Source of the DNA: Sthenelais limicola
Lineage: Eukaryota; Annelida; Polychaeta; Phyllodocida; Sigalionidae
NCBI GenBank assembly: GCA_942159475.1
Contig: OW804094.1
Location: forward strand, 57,904,966 to 57,968,965
Reading direction: 5' to 3'
DNA length: 64,000 nucleotides
Part shown: piece by piece, positions 25,001 through 37,446 of the stretch
Layout of the letters: each line of letters begins with the position of its first letter
Numbering within the stretch: the stretch's first letter is position 1
Translations under genes and position numbers: made by a program
Notes under the pieces: generated by a model
What the model saw: only the letters and a program-made list of their open reading frames with translations
Database searches by the model: none
Told to the model about the DNA's origin: nothing

Positions 25001-25705
25001 GGTTCGCTGGTAGCGGTGGGTGTAGAATCGACACGTGCTTTGGCTATTGTGCAGAAATATTTCATGGTTGAGCAGTAAGATATGTGTGCGGTATCACGCA
25101 AATAAACCCACTTTGCACCTGAGGACCGGTAAAAACGCATATTGTATTGTTGTTGTCATAACCGAAGTTGTTTTTTTTTCAATGGAATTCCTGGAAATAT
25201 ATTGTTTTCACTTTAAAGCAAGTGAGTAATTCTAGTGGATTTTTTCCCTGGTTTTGCTCTGGAGTATTCCTCCTGAATATATTAGGTGATTTAGAGTGCA
25301 ATGAGAAGTCTGGACTATACCCACACAGATGTGTGATTTATATCACGTGTGTTAGTACCCCTTATCTCCACACTACATCCTGGATAACATGCCGGACGTT
25401 GCCGGGGGTGATCGTTCACAGTATCTCGTTGAGCCATATATATGTGTTTATTGGTTAATTGGGTAATCTTATTTATCCCCATTCTCGATGTTCAGCCTGG
25501 AATAGATTTGTTCCAACATTTTATAAATAAAATTCATAGGGAAGATGATGTTTCCTGTTTCATAAGGTTGGTTAGCTCTCGCTGGCTATACCCACGGCGT
25601 TTATTTTCCAGTAAATATGTAAACCATATGGTTTACATATAAGATTTACATAGTTACAAAAATATATATAAAGGTTTACATATTTACAAAAAAGAAATGC
25701 TGGAA
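22083..25705. other. Non-coding, no gene recognised
   Basis: No frame with supporting evidence. The interval is nearly free of recognisable repeats. Confidence 0.4.
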
Positions 25706-25707
25706 AC

Positions 25708-25795
25708 AGTCTAGGCCCAAAGATGAGTCCCTTCAAACGGATGGAAAGCCTTTCGCCCAAACCGCAGAGTGCCATTTTAATTCCATTAAGACTGC
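25708..25795 (+). repeat. Partial CAGTCTAGGC family copy
   Basis: cagtctaggcccaaagatga, cccttcaaacggatggaaag, then caaaccgcagagtgccattt. The 3' half is missing. A row of near-repeats of gtttacatatttacaaa lies just upstream (about 25620-25690). Confidence 0.7.
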
Positions 25796-26214
25796 AATTA
25801 TAATGATAATGTATTATAATGATTACAATGAATGCATACTTTCTATTTTTTTGTACTTATATCACACATGATACAAACTTTTTCTCTACTTTTTGCCTCT
25901 ACTGTAACGTTTCTCTCTCGCCATCCTTGAATATTACATCAAATGCTTGGGTGCCCTAATTTCAGTTTTATAAAAAGAAAAAAAAAGTGTCTAAAAGAAG
26001 GGAAGAGAAAAGGGAAACCAAACTCAAAGCAAATACAATCTATGACGTTTCCAAAAGTAAAACAATTAAATGTAAAGCAATAAGTTATTGGTATCAGTCA
26101 ATCGGATATAATGTCAGAGCACTAGAGACATAATTACTACCTATTACCATGTGACATGAATAATGTAGGCCTATATTTAGCATTCTATAGTTGATGTTTC
26201 CTATCCCAGAGAGT

Positions 26215-26360
26215 ATATTCTCCTTGCTCAAAATGAGGGAAAGCCACTAGCTCAAAACCGCAAACTGTTATTAAAATCCCATTATGACACATATTTCTGG
26301 GCCAGGAAAGCCATTAGCGCAGTAGGCGTCCAATCACTAATTCTGATCTGATCTGTTATG
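26215..26360 (+). repeat. CAGTCTAGGC family copy
   Basis: gctcaaaatgagggaaagcc, caaaaccgcaaactgttatt, then ttagcgcagtaggcgtccaa and ctgatctgatctg. The 5' edge is degraded. Confidence 0.7.
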
Positions 26361-26770
26361 AACTTAGGCTATCGGTTTTCTTCTGGGATTCTAATGAAAT
26401 CAAACATATAGGAAACACAACGTTACAAGTTTAACAGCCTTTAATAGTCGGGCAAGTACTCATACGTCGGTCTATTGGATCAGGAGGAATACTCCAGAGC
26501 ATGTTATGATACTTTTGCCTGCATAATTAACACGCGCATGAAAGACACATTAATAGCGGCCGTTTTCATTTCACGATGGTCGAATTTTTAATAGTTGCTT
26601 TTCGTAACACACTCTGCTTATCACGACATTATGAATAGTTCATGCTTATAGATATTGACACGATAATAGGCATCCTGGTTTTGTGTTATATCAATTAAAC
26701 CACCATTTTCTCTCTTTCTCAGAATGCAATGTAACTTAGAGTAACTCTAAGATTATGTATGATGATACTA

Positions 26771-27085
26771 TACATAGATTTCACATGACGTCACCCAGTA
26801 GGCTGGGGTATCACAGTGGCTACCATGTCTGGGGTCACTGCTACGCTTGCCGTCTATGGCGGGGGTATCAAAACAAAGTTGATAAAACTCACAAGAGTAG
26901 ATACTTGGGTAATTCTACACTAAAGGCAGATTATCTAACCTATCATGAAGATATTGTTGAGGAAGATGAAAATTAGTAAAGGTTAAAACAGCCAGAAAAC
27001 GGTATTTTCAAGTATCGCAGCATACATAGGCATTTAACTTGACCCCAAACATGGCCAGGGCTGTGACGTCAGTGAAATCTATGTA
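26771..27085. mobile_element. 315-bp MITE with about 23-bp terminal inverted repeats, TA flanks
   Basis: The left end TACATAGATTTCACATGACG and the right end (reverse complement TACATAGATTTCACTGACGT) match apart from one indel. TA lies at both boundaries (26769-26770 and 27086-27087). The interior has a 73-codon frame without recognisable features. Consistent with a TA-targeting MITE. Confidence 0.7.
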
Positions 27086-27839
27086 TACAGTCAGTAGTAG
27101 AAAGCCCTAATGACCCCCTAACTTTTAGGAGTCAGGTGATTCCCATTAGCACTTTTAGCCTCATTCTTAGCCTTGTGGTTAAGCGTATACATATATGTGA
27201 ACTGCAACGCTCGAGGAATTTGGCTTTCTGGACTGGACTGTACAAGTATAACATTAGCAATGCTCTGTAGTTTCATCTAATTTCAATACTTTCTTGTTCT
27301 TTAATTCATATTGTTAACTAAGCTTGCTTGAAGCATGAAGGGAATCGTGAGTTTAACTCTTTTTTCTTTTTTTTTTCATTTACAGGCCACTTTCCGTTCA
27401 ACGCTTGAAGATTTCACACATTTTGAGAGTATTTGAGGTCATTCAATAAACGGACCCAATGGATTCCAAAAACGACAAAGTTCAAAATGTTGAATCCTTC
27501 CCACGGTCATTAGCGAACTGTAGTGAAACAAGCAGTGCATATCTGGGATATTGTTTAAAGGACATCACTCGACACTAGCTGAGCCTGAGGTCACATTCCC
27601 TCTAAGCAGGCTCATCAGTATTTCCATACCGTATCTTTATGGGTGTCAGAACCTTGGCGCCGGGGCATAAAAAAAGGTACAACAGACCAAGAGAGATAGA
27701 TATACGATATGTACTATATAAAGAAACAGATTCCCTATCTCAGTTCTGTACATTCAATTCACTCTGATTGTGATGAGCGCCCACGCTGGATCAACAGTAT
27801 ATATATATCTATATTAGATATATGATATATTACGAGCCG

Positions 27840-28040
27840 GTATTCCAGAATATAAGCGAGTTCAGCTCAGAGTTGATGGAGTCCCTCCAATTGACCGGAA
27901 AACCAAAAAAAATCGTTGTAATCCCATCAGGACGCCTACTCCAGAATCAGGAAAGCCGTTACTACAGTAGGCGTCCAATCACTGACATACCATTGTCATT
28001 CTTATTTGATATCTGATCTGAGAGTTCCTGGGCCTCAACT
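27840..28040 (+). repeat. CAGTCTAGGC family copy with intact internal hairpin
   Basis: gctcagagttgatggagtcc at the 5' side, then ggacgcctact (27930-27940) and its exact complement agtaggcgtcc (27966-27976), then ctgatctgagagttcctggg. The 11-bp stem with a 25-base loop is the clearest example of the family's internal inverted repeat. Confidence 0.75.
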
Positions 28041-28137
28041 GAGTTCACTTATCTGTTATGATGAATAATTTGAGACAACTTCAGAAAGAAAGTGGTGCTC
28101 CAATTAAGGAACGAGACGTTGCTCCAAGTATGCGTAA

Positions 28138-28314
28138 ACAGTCTAGGTTCAGAATTGAAAGAGCCCCTCTCTATAAACTGAGGGAAAGCCTCTCGCTTCA
28201 AACCACAATTTGCTATTAGAATCATATTAGGACTACTCCAGTGCTAGGAAAGCCATTTGTGCAGTAGGCGTCCAATAACTGACATACCGTTCTTATCTGG
28301 TCTGCGAGGCCTAG
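28138..28314 (+). repeat. CAGTCTAGGC family copy
   Basis: cagtctaggttcagaattga, tgagggaaagcctctcgctt, aggactactccag, gtgcagtaggcgtccaataa, and a gaggcctagc end. Only about 100 bases separate it from the previous copy, in the same orientation. Confidence 0.75.
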
Positions 28315-31300
28315 CATCGACTGTTAACATACATAATTGATATAGGACTTGCAAGAGTTACTAATGCAAATACAGTATTCCCAATGCATGATAAACAATC
28401 CTTGAGTGATTTACTTATATACAAACTATTTATTTACAAATAATATTTTCAAATAAAATCAGAATGACAATAATGGAAGTATTAGCAGTGAAGTAGTTCT
28501 GGTATGTTATAGGGGAACCATTTATTATGCCCTATTCCCTGAAGAATCAACGATGCGGATACGAATGTCATATCTACAGCAATTTTCTGGTACCTTGGGC
28601 GCGAATAGTCCGTGACCTTCCCATGTTCCCTTTGAATGGAGAATCATAGACTTGCTCTTACTTTTATTATACACATGTAAAAGTAGACGCTTGTTCTTCC
28701 TGAAAACAGCATATATATAAATTGCTTCATTATTCTAATGTATAGAGAATGAAATCAAAATCCTATATTGCTTGGTAAAATTAGGACATCCTTCTGTTCG
28801 AGCCAGAAAATGTGGGGAACAAATCTCTCAGAGTTAAGAGAAGAGCCAGGATTTAGACAAGTACAAGTCTTGGCCTCATCACAACACCTGTTGCCCTATT
28901 AGGTGTGCCACGATTTGGGGGTGTTCTTTTTCATTCCCTCCCATCTCAGCCTTCAGCACCTGTCCAGAGTGATATATTTTGCGGCAGTTCTCAATAAAGA
29001 ACACCACGCAAGTAATGAGGACCGGGCTTCATTGAACGAGTAATCGAGGTTTGAAGCTGAGGGGAGGGTGTTTAGTGAGAGGGTTAGAACTAGAAGTGTG
29101 GGTGGGTGGATGGAGAAGGGGAGCTGTGATACAAGTTTGGAATGGCCCTACAGAAGTACAATGAATCGGGTTTCTGTTGTGTGTATGTGTTAGTTGGGTG
29201 CTCAGTGGGTGGGTAGAGTGGGAGGATCGGATTCACAGGATCCATTCAGAAAAGCCCGCGCTTTCTCCTACCACATGGCCTTCACACGCACAGATGGGTA
29301 GTCTGGGTAGTCAAAAGCTGCAGAAGATGGGGTCCGAAGCAGTGGACCACGCACGTAGTGACACTTCGCGGTAGACCTGCTAAAATTATGTGCATATTCA
29401 GCTTTCAAGTCAGATTATTCGTAATTGTATATCCTCTTGACAATGCAAAGTAAATCTGACAACACATATGCATAACATATACTACGTTTTATGACCCTGT
29501 TTTCTAATCTACATCCGCAAGGAATTCAATTAGAATTCTGAATTACGTGTCCGACCGTGTGGAAGAGAGGATAAGCAAACACGTTGGGTCAAGGCAGTTT
29601 TGGTCAACCATGCGGGAGGCTTGTCTTCCCGATAAACCCATTATAAATAAATCTGGATAACAGCAAAAAAAAAGCCCTGGGGAATATTCGTTGTAAAATC
29701 CTATCTAGTTGGCATCTAGAACAGAGTGATAAGGTCATGGCCCAAAACACAGTAAGAAATCAATTAGCTAATGACATTAAAAGAAGGGCCCTATCTGAAG
29801 ACCAATGATAAGCGACCATTTGAAGACCGATAATAAGTGCAACCATTACCGGACAGGTTGGTTTCATAATGACGCAAATGTTTTGTATGCTTTCTTATTC
29901 CGCCGTCTCTTATCTCTAAGGTGCTATCATATTTTATTCAACACATTTATACCGCGTGGCAAGACCAGTGCTCATTAAAAAAAGACAAAAAAGACCAGGG
30001 CTCATGGGGTAGAACCTGGCGCTCTATCTAGCTAATCTATAATTTAATTACTGAAGTTCGCCATAACAGCGATTTATATTAACAGGAGATGATAACGTCG
30101 ATACTTAGAATAACTATCGTTTGAATAACTTATGTTCGCCATAACAACAATTCCGTTTAAACAGTTGGAGAATCGAAGAGCACTAAAATTGAAATTATTT
30201 TGATTTTATGTAATTCTAGAGCCCACAGTTGATACATAGCTTGCCTGGAGCCTCGGTAAAAAATATTTTCCGAGATTAATTATTTTCTTCACGGCTAGAC
30301 CTACTTCTGAGGATATGGAATTTCGTGGCATGTCCAGGGACTGCAGTAAAAGCTGATAGTAATTTATGGGTGGGACCTCAGAGTAGTAGAAATATTACTG
30401 ATATTACTCTAAGGTGGGACAGAATTTCAAGGTGAAGAGCCGGTGTATAATGTATGTAGCCCATAATATTGTCATGGCCTGTCTCCGAGACCTCAACAAC
30501 GACAGCACGAAAAGGGCTATTGTGCAACTTTTGAGCCATGTGCTTTGATATCTAAGCACGAGAGATGTGCTGTTTGGACAGGGCCTACAGGTGATAACGC
30601 CATACTGTAGTAGGGGAGATGTGTTGCTGTCCCGTCTTCGCATCTGTTGGCCAATCTTCCCTCCCTCCCAACTTCACATCCCACTCCATCCACCCTACCA
30701 TTGCGGGACCCCCTATCGAGGGGGGGTCAGTCTGGGACTGGGCAGTTCTGGTCAACTCATGCACTCGATGCCACCGCTCCCGCGACGACCTTGCTTGTTT
30801 GCCACAGTAGTCGGTGCCCGACCATGCTTATTAATCGAGTAAATTGTTTGTTTCCTACAACACCCAGGCCAATGAAATAGCAATTAGAAAAGCTGCCCAT
30901 GACCACGACTGTTCACACTTGGCAGCTTCTTTTAGTTTTTTGACAACCGAGTCATTGTTGAAAACAAATTCCTTTAATATTAATATTGAATAATTCCAAT
31001 GTTCGAGGCACGTGATAACCAAAGCTACCGAGGCTCATCCACGTTTATAGGGCGAATATAAATTCTATATCCATTTTGATATTGCTGGCATATTTAATTT
31101 CTAGCCAAGTGGGTGATATACCCAGCACTTGGTCCCGTTCTTTGTCGACCTTGTTCATCCCCTTTGCCTAAGGTCCTGTCTAGGAGTGCAACAGAGAATA
31201 TGCCCAGTGGCTCCGATTAAATAATGGGCTTGCTTTGTGACATCGGGAAGTGCGATTTGGGTCAGCTTGTTGGACCGGCAGAACGGGCGAAGTGGTCAAC

Positions 31301-32087
31301 CACCCCAATTCGTGGAGAGACGAGGTATTTTGGAGCGGAGCCTTTAGGGCAGGTCAAAAGAACGTCTAGAAAATATTAGTGATGGGTAACTACGGTAGAT
31401 AAAATTTGCCAAATATTTCCCACGAACAGAACTGGTCACGGCTGGAAGAACTTAAGATATTGCCCAGAAGCCCGTGTTTACCCCATGTCAACTTTTCACA
31501 GAAATCATTCAAATGTAACCATTTGACAATTCCATATAAATATTTAATACCCCATCGAGGCAACAGTTTGAAGGAACAGTGGGTTCCGAACTGGATTTAA
31601 CTTTGGTTGGAACTGTTAGTTCTTAATGGGAAATGGATATTTCCTTGTCTTATCGTCATGCAGCTTTTTTTGCGGAGGCCGACCCACTACTTGCCCACAG
31701 CATCCAAGTTACCGAAAGGGTCAGACAGCAGCGAAAAGTGTATCTACATTTATTCTGTATTTTGCCTAATGTTTACGTTTTTCATGCGCGTTGAAATTTG
31801 TGGTAAGGTGGGGAGGCAATTTTGGGCATGTAGGCTAAGAAAGTTGTTGAGGTATTTCACAATTTCACCATGAATAATTGGGGTAGTAAATTTGAAATTA
31901 TGAATGGCAGTACTAGTAGCAATAAGGAGTGCCGTGTCAGAATTCATTGATCCTTTAGAGTGTGAATGACAGACAACCACCTCCTTGGTCGAGACGGAGG
32001 TTAGGTAACCACGCGGGTGCGCTTACTCTGATACTTAGTCTTGCCTACGACCAGTCCCTCGAAGAAAATGATAGTAGACTGTAAGAC
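28315..32087. other. Non-coding, no gene recognised
   Basis: No supported frame. Small open frames at 30.4-30.9 kb overlap on both strands and look like chance. Confidence 0.4.
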
Positions 32088-33298
32088 TGAATTTGGCCCA
32101 TACCGAACCGAACCGAAGAAGTTGGGGGAAAGAGTAGGCGATATTTTATATTTTCGGGACGTCGCCGACCTCCGATTTTCATACCTACAAACTTGTTAGG
32201 CAGGGATTAATTTACAAAGTTTCAATACTATTAAATATAGCCATACATTTCTAAGCTCGTCCTATAGAGTAAGTTTATTCAGCTATTTTACTGGCATTTA
32301 ATTGTCTTCCCACAAATATTGCGAACTTCTTTTCAAACACTAACAGAATCAAACAAAGTATAAAAATACTTTTTATATTCCCTGAATGTTAACATCACTG
32401 GAATCCACATAATAAAATGCTCCGATCTGAATGAATTATCATAGAGCAGAACCTCCTTTCCATGTCATTTTGCAAAGGTGATGTATTCAATTTCATGTAT
32501 TACTTCAATTCAAGAAGTGCCGAACATAAACTAACTTCCCCCGAACTTTTCACCTATGTAGACAAAGGCCGAATCCCGAAAATCCGATCCGATATCTATG
32601 AAATTCGGGAAATTCTGAGTCGGGCCAATAATAAATCTGCAGAAATTCGGTGATCAATTACATCCGCCCTCTTTAATTCGGTTTGGCTAATTTATTATTT
32701 TTAATGTCACATATTGGGCCACTGTTTCGCCATTTCCCAACGGATTAGAGTACTTTACAACGCTCTGTGAAGCGGACATGTTCCCGGTTCGTATGGTATA
32801 CAATACAAGTCTACAGCCTTAATTAACTTGTCTGTACAGACGTTACGTGCCGATTAAAATCTATCATATCTATTTCATGTTGTAAAATATTCAGTCTATA
32901 AACACCTTACTAGCAACGATTGCCAAATCGAGGTACAGATAATCATTAGATAATTATGATTTTAGGACAGTCAAATAGATATGCTCGGGTATTTAATAAT
33001 TTTGAACTGTGGTAAAGGCTCAAATAGTTTGAGTAATGAGCGTAAGTATTCGGACATTAAAATTAATTTTAGACATTTAGGGACTGCAGAATAAATATGT
33101 TGAGGTATCAGATGAAATAATGTATCCTTCCCTCGCTCTCTGGGCGAAGTTAATTAATTAAGACATTTAATCAGGAAATATGGACCATACAAGTATGATA
33201 CCATGGATAAAGTACTTAATTCGGGCTTGAACTGAAAAAATCCTATTGCCGAATTTGCTCCGAATCGGATGACCGAATTTCGGTATGTACCAAATTCA
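32088..33298. mobile_element. About 1.2-kb element with short terminal inverted repeats
   Basis: The left end TGAATTTGGCCCATACCGAA (32088-32107) and the inverse of the right end TGAATTTGGTACATACCGAA (ending 33298) differ at two of 20 positions. The middle contains further ccgaatt/aattcgg words (about 32565-32655 and 33245-33285). No clear target duplication and no coding capacity, so this is a candidate MITE. Confidence 0.5.
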
Positions 33299-33434
33299 CC
33301 TTCCATAGATAACTGCATTATAAATGTAATCTATGATAGTGTTGCTGAATGTTCCGTAGTTAAGTTTTGTTTCGACTAACAAGTAAAGGGTCTGAGCAAG
33401 TCTGCATTGTCTAGTTGAGGGGAGACTGTTGTCC

Positions 33435-33545
33435 CACGTGTAGGGTCAGGCAGGTGTTGGGGGAAAGGCGGGCGGCCAGGTGTGCTAGTCACTACTGAAT
33501 GGGGTGCAATAAGCTATAAAAGCTACCACGCGGCCGTCACGCTCT
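33435..33545 (+). promoter_or_regulatory. Candidate TATA promoter with three E-boxes
   Basis: CACGTG at 33435-33440, CAGGTG at 33451-33456 and 33477-33482, then TATAAAA at 33515-33521, in an unusually GC-rich patch. A start codon at 33630 opens a 67-codon frame with a hydrophobic start (MMACILFFLL), but that frame runs through a 50-bp duplication and has no recognisable domain. A non-coding RNA, the first exon of an unseen gene, or chance are all possible. Confidence 0.35.
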
Positions 33546-33663
33546 CTACCAGAATATCTATCACGATCTAGGGAAATATTACAGGACACACTAAGGGATA
33601 CAAGGTCGTTTAGTAATCCTCGCAAGAACATGATGGCATGCATACTATTTTTTCTTCTTAAGC

Positions 33664-33763
33664 CAGAATTTACGACAAATGCCGAGGGAAATATTAGCTG
33701 TATTTCTTTTAAACAGAATTTACGACAAATGCCGAGGGAAATATTAGCTGTATTTCTTTTAAA
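33664..33763. repeat. Perfect 50-bp tandem duplication
   Basis: cagaatttacgacaaatgcc starts at 33664 and again at 33714; the two 50-base units appear identical throughout. Because 50 is not a multiple of three it would shift any reading frame through it. The lack of divergence implies a recent event (or an assembly artefact). Confidence 0.9.
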
Positions 33764-36160
33764 TTGTTACGAGAACTGGAAACGCCGATTTGCAGAAAGG
33801 AGTTTGATGTATTTGGCATTTGGGTACGATTAATGCAAAGGGAAACATTAATAAGCTGGATGGAAAATTAATTGATTATTTCTTTAATTGGAACATTTTG
33901 AATATTTGTTATGTTATAGCACTTAATAAGAAATGGAAAAATGAAGTTCAGGTAAAGTTAAACATCGTTTATTCAATATAAACTGTAAGTTATATCTTCT
34001 GTTGCAAATATCAACGGGATATAATCTGCCATCGCACTATGCATTGCATCTGCTCCGCAGATGTCACAAATACAAAAATACTGTGGTTATAAGAACGATT
34101 TACAAATTGTCAAATTCTACAAATCTACACGGTTAATATATTTCACATATGTACACTTAAATTGAAAATTTCTGTGCTTTTATAGTACTTCTCCAAAAAT
34201 CGTACCAGAACTACACGAAACAATCAAAAGGGGTAGATTAATATCAATCTACTTAAAGGCGTAGCAAATACAGCACTCGGATCATTATCCATATGATGGT
34301 GCTTCTTTCCTTACCGGGATATAAGACCGACGACAGGCCAAGGCACTTTCAATTTCACTTAAATCCAGTTGACAATAATGTTTGCATTTCTCCAATCGTA
34401 CATTAATTCAGACCACCAATGAGTAATATAGGGTGCCTGGAAATCCTCATTAAAGGATTCAATATTTGCATAGGTCTGAGAGGACGGTCCCCAAAAAATA
34501 CACCAGGAGTGATTCTGGAAGCATCTAGAGGTAACTTTACGATACTTCACATTCATGTACTCTGTACAAGCAATTATTGAATAATCGAAGACCATTTTAG
34601 TTATGAATCTTTGTATAAGGATGTACTATACTTCCAACTTGATCATTCTAGGATCTAAAGGCAAGAAAATTAACCTTTTAAAACCAGACTAGACGATAGT
34701 TAAACAAATGGACGATGAGATATTGTTTTCATTACACTAAATTCTCATTTAACATTTTCTGGTCAAAATTAGCACAGACCTTGTAATATTTAAGAAATAT
34801 ACACGATTGGAAATCTCCACATCGCTTTACTATCAAGATTTTAAGACCTAGCTCTTCCTTGAGTATCAACTAGCTCTTCAACTAAGTAACATAAATACAG
34901 AAACTGGCAACACAATGGAATATATGCAATCATAATACTATTATAACTAGGAGAAATCAACCCAGCTAAAATGTTCGGAAGTCAAGCGTGATACAGTCCA
35001 GTTTACATACTGTCATGACATGACAGTGCTTCGGGAAGCAGTGTGACCCTCATATTAGCACCTAGGGCCTTCCATCGCATCGCATGTAATCGATGGCCAG
35101 CTAGCTGTCCACTGTCCACGGGGGTTTCCCTGCAAGACAATAACAAAGTTTGAGAAACGTGGCAAAGTAATGAGACAAGTTACTTTACGAGTACCAACCT
35201 AAGTTCATTAGGAAGATACTAGATGCAGACATTCATCATAATAATGTATGAGAGTATGACGGTCGAAAGGAAATTTACACAACTACATTCAGAGTGACTG
35301 ACAAGATCTGTATATAACCTAAACATGAGTATTACAGAAAAGTGATGGCAGAGGGAAGAACTAGGAACATTCCTAACGAGAGACTAGCTATCCACTTTTT
35401 TGGCGGAAGATTAAAACCCGGATTATCTAATCGGAATTTTAAACTAGTTGTCACGATGACGTTAGTGACGACGCTTATGATCTTATAACTTTGAAATAAA
35501 GCATTTATATACATGTCAAGAGCTAAATACTGAGATACTGTAAGCAATGGTTTCCTTATATTGGACGAGAACAAGCAGTTTCCCTTGATTGGGTGTCGGC
35601 AGTGATCATGAATAGTTAAATGGGGTTCGTTACATGTATGCACATTTGGTCTGTGACGTCACAGAAACTGGCCAAGGGCTCGATTAGGGCAGAGCCGATT
35701 GCAATTATACCGCCCTCAACCTCAACCCCAACCCCGACGGTAGCCGATAGAAGAGAAGCTTTCTTTAAAATAAATAACAAATTCGACAATGAACTGTTAG
35801 TATCGACAACCTTCTCAGAAGTTGGTTATTGGTACAATGTCTGTAATACTAGTTAGTTGGTCAAGCAAACATTCTCGAACAGCGGACATTTGGTTCTATA
35901 AATATTAACCTAGACGTTTTCAGTGATACACCTAGGTCTAGATTATGGTAACAAGAAAAAATGGTCCACATCCTCAGGAAAGGGCATGCATTCCTCACCA
36001 GCTCATGCAGACAGGCAAGATTCTGTCGGTAACACAATCATCAACTTGAAAAAGCTGGACGCAACTCAAACTGGGCATTGGGGAATCTGCAGTTCCGAAC
36101 TCATGATCACTAGCCATCACTCAAATGAATAGAGCTGTTGCAGTTACGCGCTGACTGTTT
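33764..36160. other. Intergenic DNA downstream of nanos
   Basis: No gene supported. A TTTAAT at 36180-36185 (ATTAAA on the minus strand) could be the nanos polyadenylation signal, giving a 3' UTR of about 300 bases. Confidence 0.4.
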
Positions 36161-36406
36161 TCAACGTCATTCAAATGATTTTAATCATTGTTGTTTTCAA
36201 CAGTGTTCATGGTTTGAGAGAACCAAGATATATCAAACGTATTTGTACGTGTGTAAAAGTTTATCGCGCTAGATTGAATATTCAGAAAGGTTCTCGCCAA
36301 CATCTGAGCTACGTACTGAAGCTGAAGCCACAGCATTTCAAGAAATCCCAGGTGTTATTGGCCGATGGCCCGGAACCCCTCAGTCTCGCATCACCTGCGG
36401 CACATG

Positions 36407-36435
36407 CAGACTTGTTTTGTTGCGCAACAAGTCTG
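36407..36435 (-). promoter_or_regulatory. Hairpin in the presumed nanos 3' UTR
   Basis: CAGACTTGTT and AACAAGTCTG form a perfect 10-bp stem with a 9-base loop. The loop and inner stem also make a 14-base palindrome (TTGTTGCGCAACAA, 36417-36430). It begins about 55 bases past the nanos stop codon. Nanos mRNAs are known to be controlled through 3' UTR structures, so a role is plausible but unproven. A GTAAGT donor-like word (minus strand, 36473-36478) lies between the stop and the hairpin and could remove it if used. Confidence 0.4.
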
Positions 36436-36489
36436 TGCCATACATTTCAACCAAAAGGAAAAACTAAAAGCTACTTACGTTTGTCTGCT

Positions 36490-37347
36490 TTACAGTCTGG
36501 CGTAATCAGCACCACTGATAAGGCTTCGTCCCACCTTCTTTTTGGCGATTTTGGGCTTTCCTTTCATGGTAGAGTCTCCTCCGACCATCGAAAGTGCCAA
36601 CGGGCAGTATGTCTTTGTATGGGCGTTATCTCCGGAGGCTCGGCAGTAAGGGCACTTATAAGCCCTCAAGATGGGGCAGGTAATCCTCCCCATCCCGTCC
36701 CTCAAACAGTGACCAGAATACTGGTGCACGGGTTCCCCATTATTGCGACAGAACACGCATATCGGTTCTCCCCGACCTCCGGAGTTATTGCGGCTGCGGG
36801 GGGGTCCAGATCTGCTGGGGGAAGGCGGGGCAGCGGAGATGATGGTAGATCCTGTGTGGTTGAGACCCAGTCCCCCAAGCAATTGCTGGTTTTGCAGCGC
36901 CAACTGTTGCAGCCGCACCAGTTGGCGTTTCCTTTCACGTTCCTGGCACAACTCCAAGTAAGCTTGGTCGAGGGGATCTCCTAGAGGGCTGAGCGACCTC
37001 AGGGTAGGTGTTGTCGGCGGAGGGCAGGTATAGATGGAAGGAGGAGAGCTCCTAGGACACACGAGTTCCTCCATCCCGATTTGCTGACACAGCAGCCGCC
37101 GATCCCTGAAGAGGGTTCGGTCGGACTCGTCAAGGTCCAAGTCCCTCCCGTTTCTTTCGAAATCGTTGTCTGTATCTAAGGATACTGACTCGAACATTTT
37201 GGATAGTTCTCCCAGTCCAATCGGGGCCGGCTTCTCATCAAAAAGCTGGTAGGTACTCGTCAGGTATGAGACCTTGGGCACGTGGTGGTGGTTGCTGAAG
37301 ATGCCAAGTCCTCCTGTGTAGGATGAGGGGCAAGACAAAGAATACAT
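36490..37347 (-). CDS. nanos: Nanos RNA-binding zinc-finger protein
   Basis: 285 residues, single uninterrupted frame. The C-terminal domain carries the two CCHC zinc fingers diagnostic of Nanos: C197-C200-H213-C224 and C232-C235-H243-C248, with the exact family spacing and core words CVFCRNN, TCPILRAY and GDNAHT. Nanos proteins partner Pumilio and the CCR4-NOT deadenylase to repress mRNAs in germline precursors; that role is known for the family, not shown here. Residues 128-160 (Arg/Gln/Leu-rich) look helical. The N-terminal half is low-complexity and I could not find a clear NOT1-interacting motif. The start at 37347 has a favourable context (A at -3), follows a TATA box by about 120 bases, and is the only good Met. 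No intron is needed in the coding region, as in other intronless nanos genes. The large opposite-strand frame here is a shadow. Confidence 0.95.
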   Translation of the reverse strand: MYSLSCPSSYTGGLGIFSNHHHVPKVSYLTSTYQLFDEKPAPIGLGELSKMFESVSLDTDNDFERNGRDLDLDESDRTLFRDRRLLCQQIGMEELVCPRSSPPSIYTCPPPTTPTLRSLSPLGDPLDQAYLELCQERERKRQLVRLQQLALQNQQLLGGLGLNHTGSTIISAAPPSPSRSGPPRSRNNSGGRGEPICVFCRNNGEPVHQYSGHCLRDGMGRITCPILRAYKCPYCRASGDNAHTKTYCPLALSMVGGDSTMKGKPKIAKKKVGRSLISGADYARL

Positions 37348-37446
37348 TTTGGTAAAGCAGCGAGATGCAGAGATAAATGCAGAGATGAGAGTGATGCGAA
37401 TCTTAAGCTCTTGGTGTTGCGGTGCTGCCTGACGACTACTGACCGG

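Noticed and set aside
36175..36984. Long plus-strand frame (269 codons) over nanos
   Set aside because: Antisense shadow of the nanos coding region; no domain and implausible composition.
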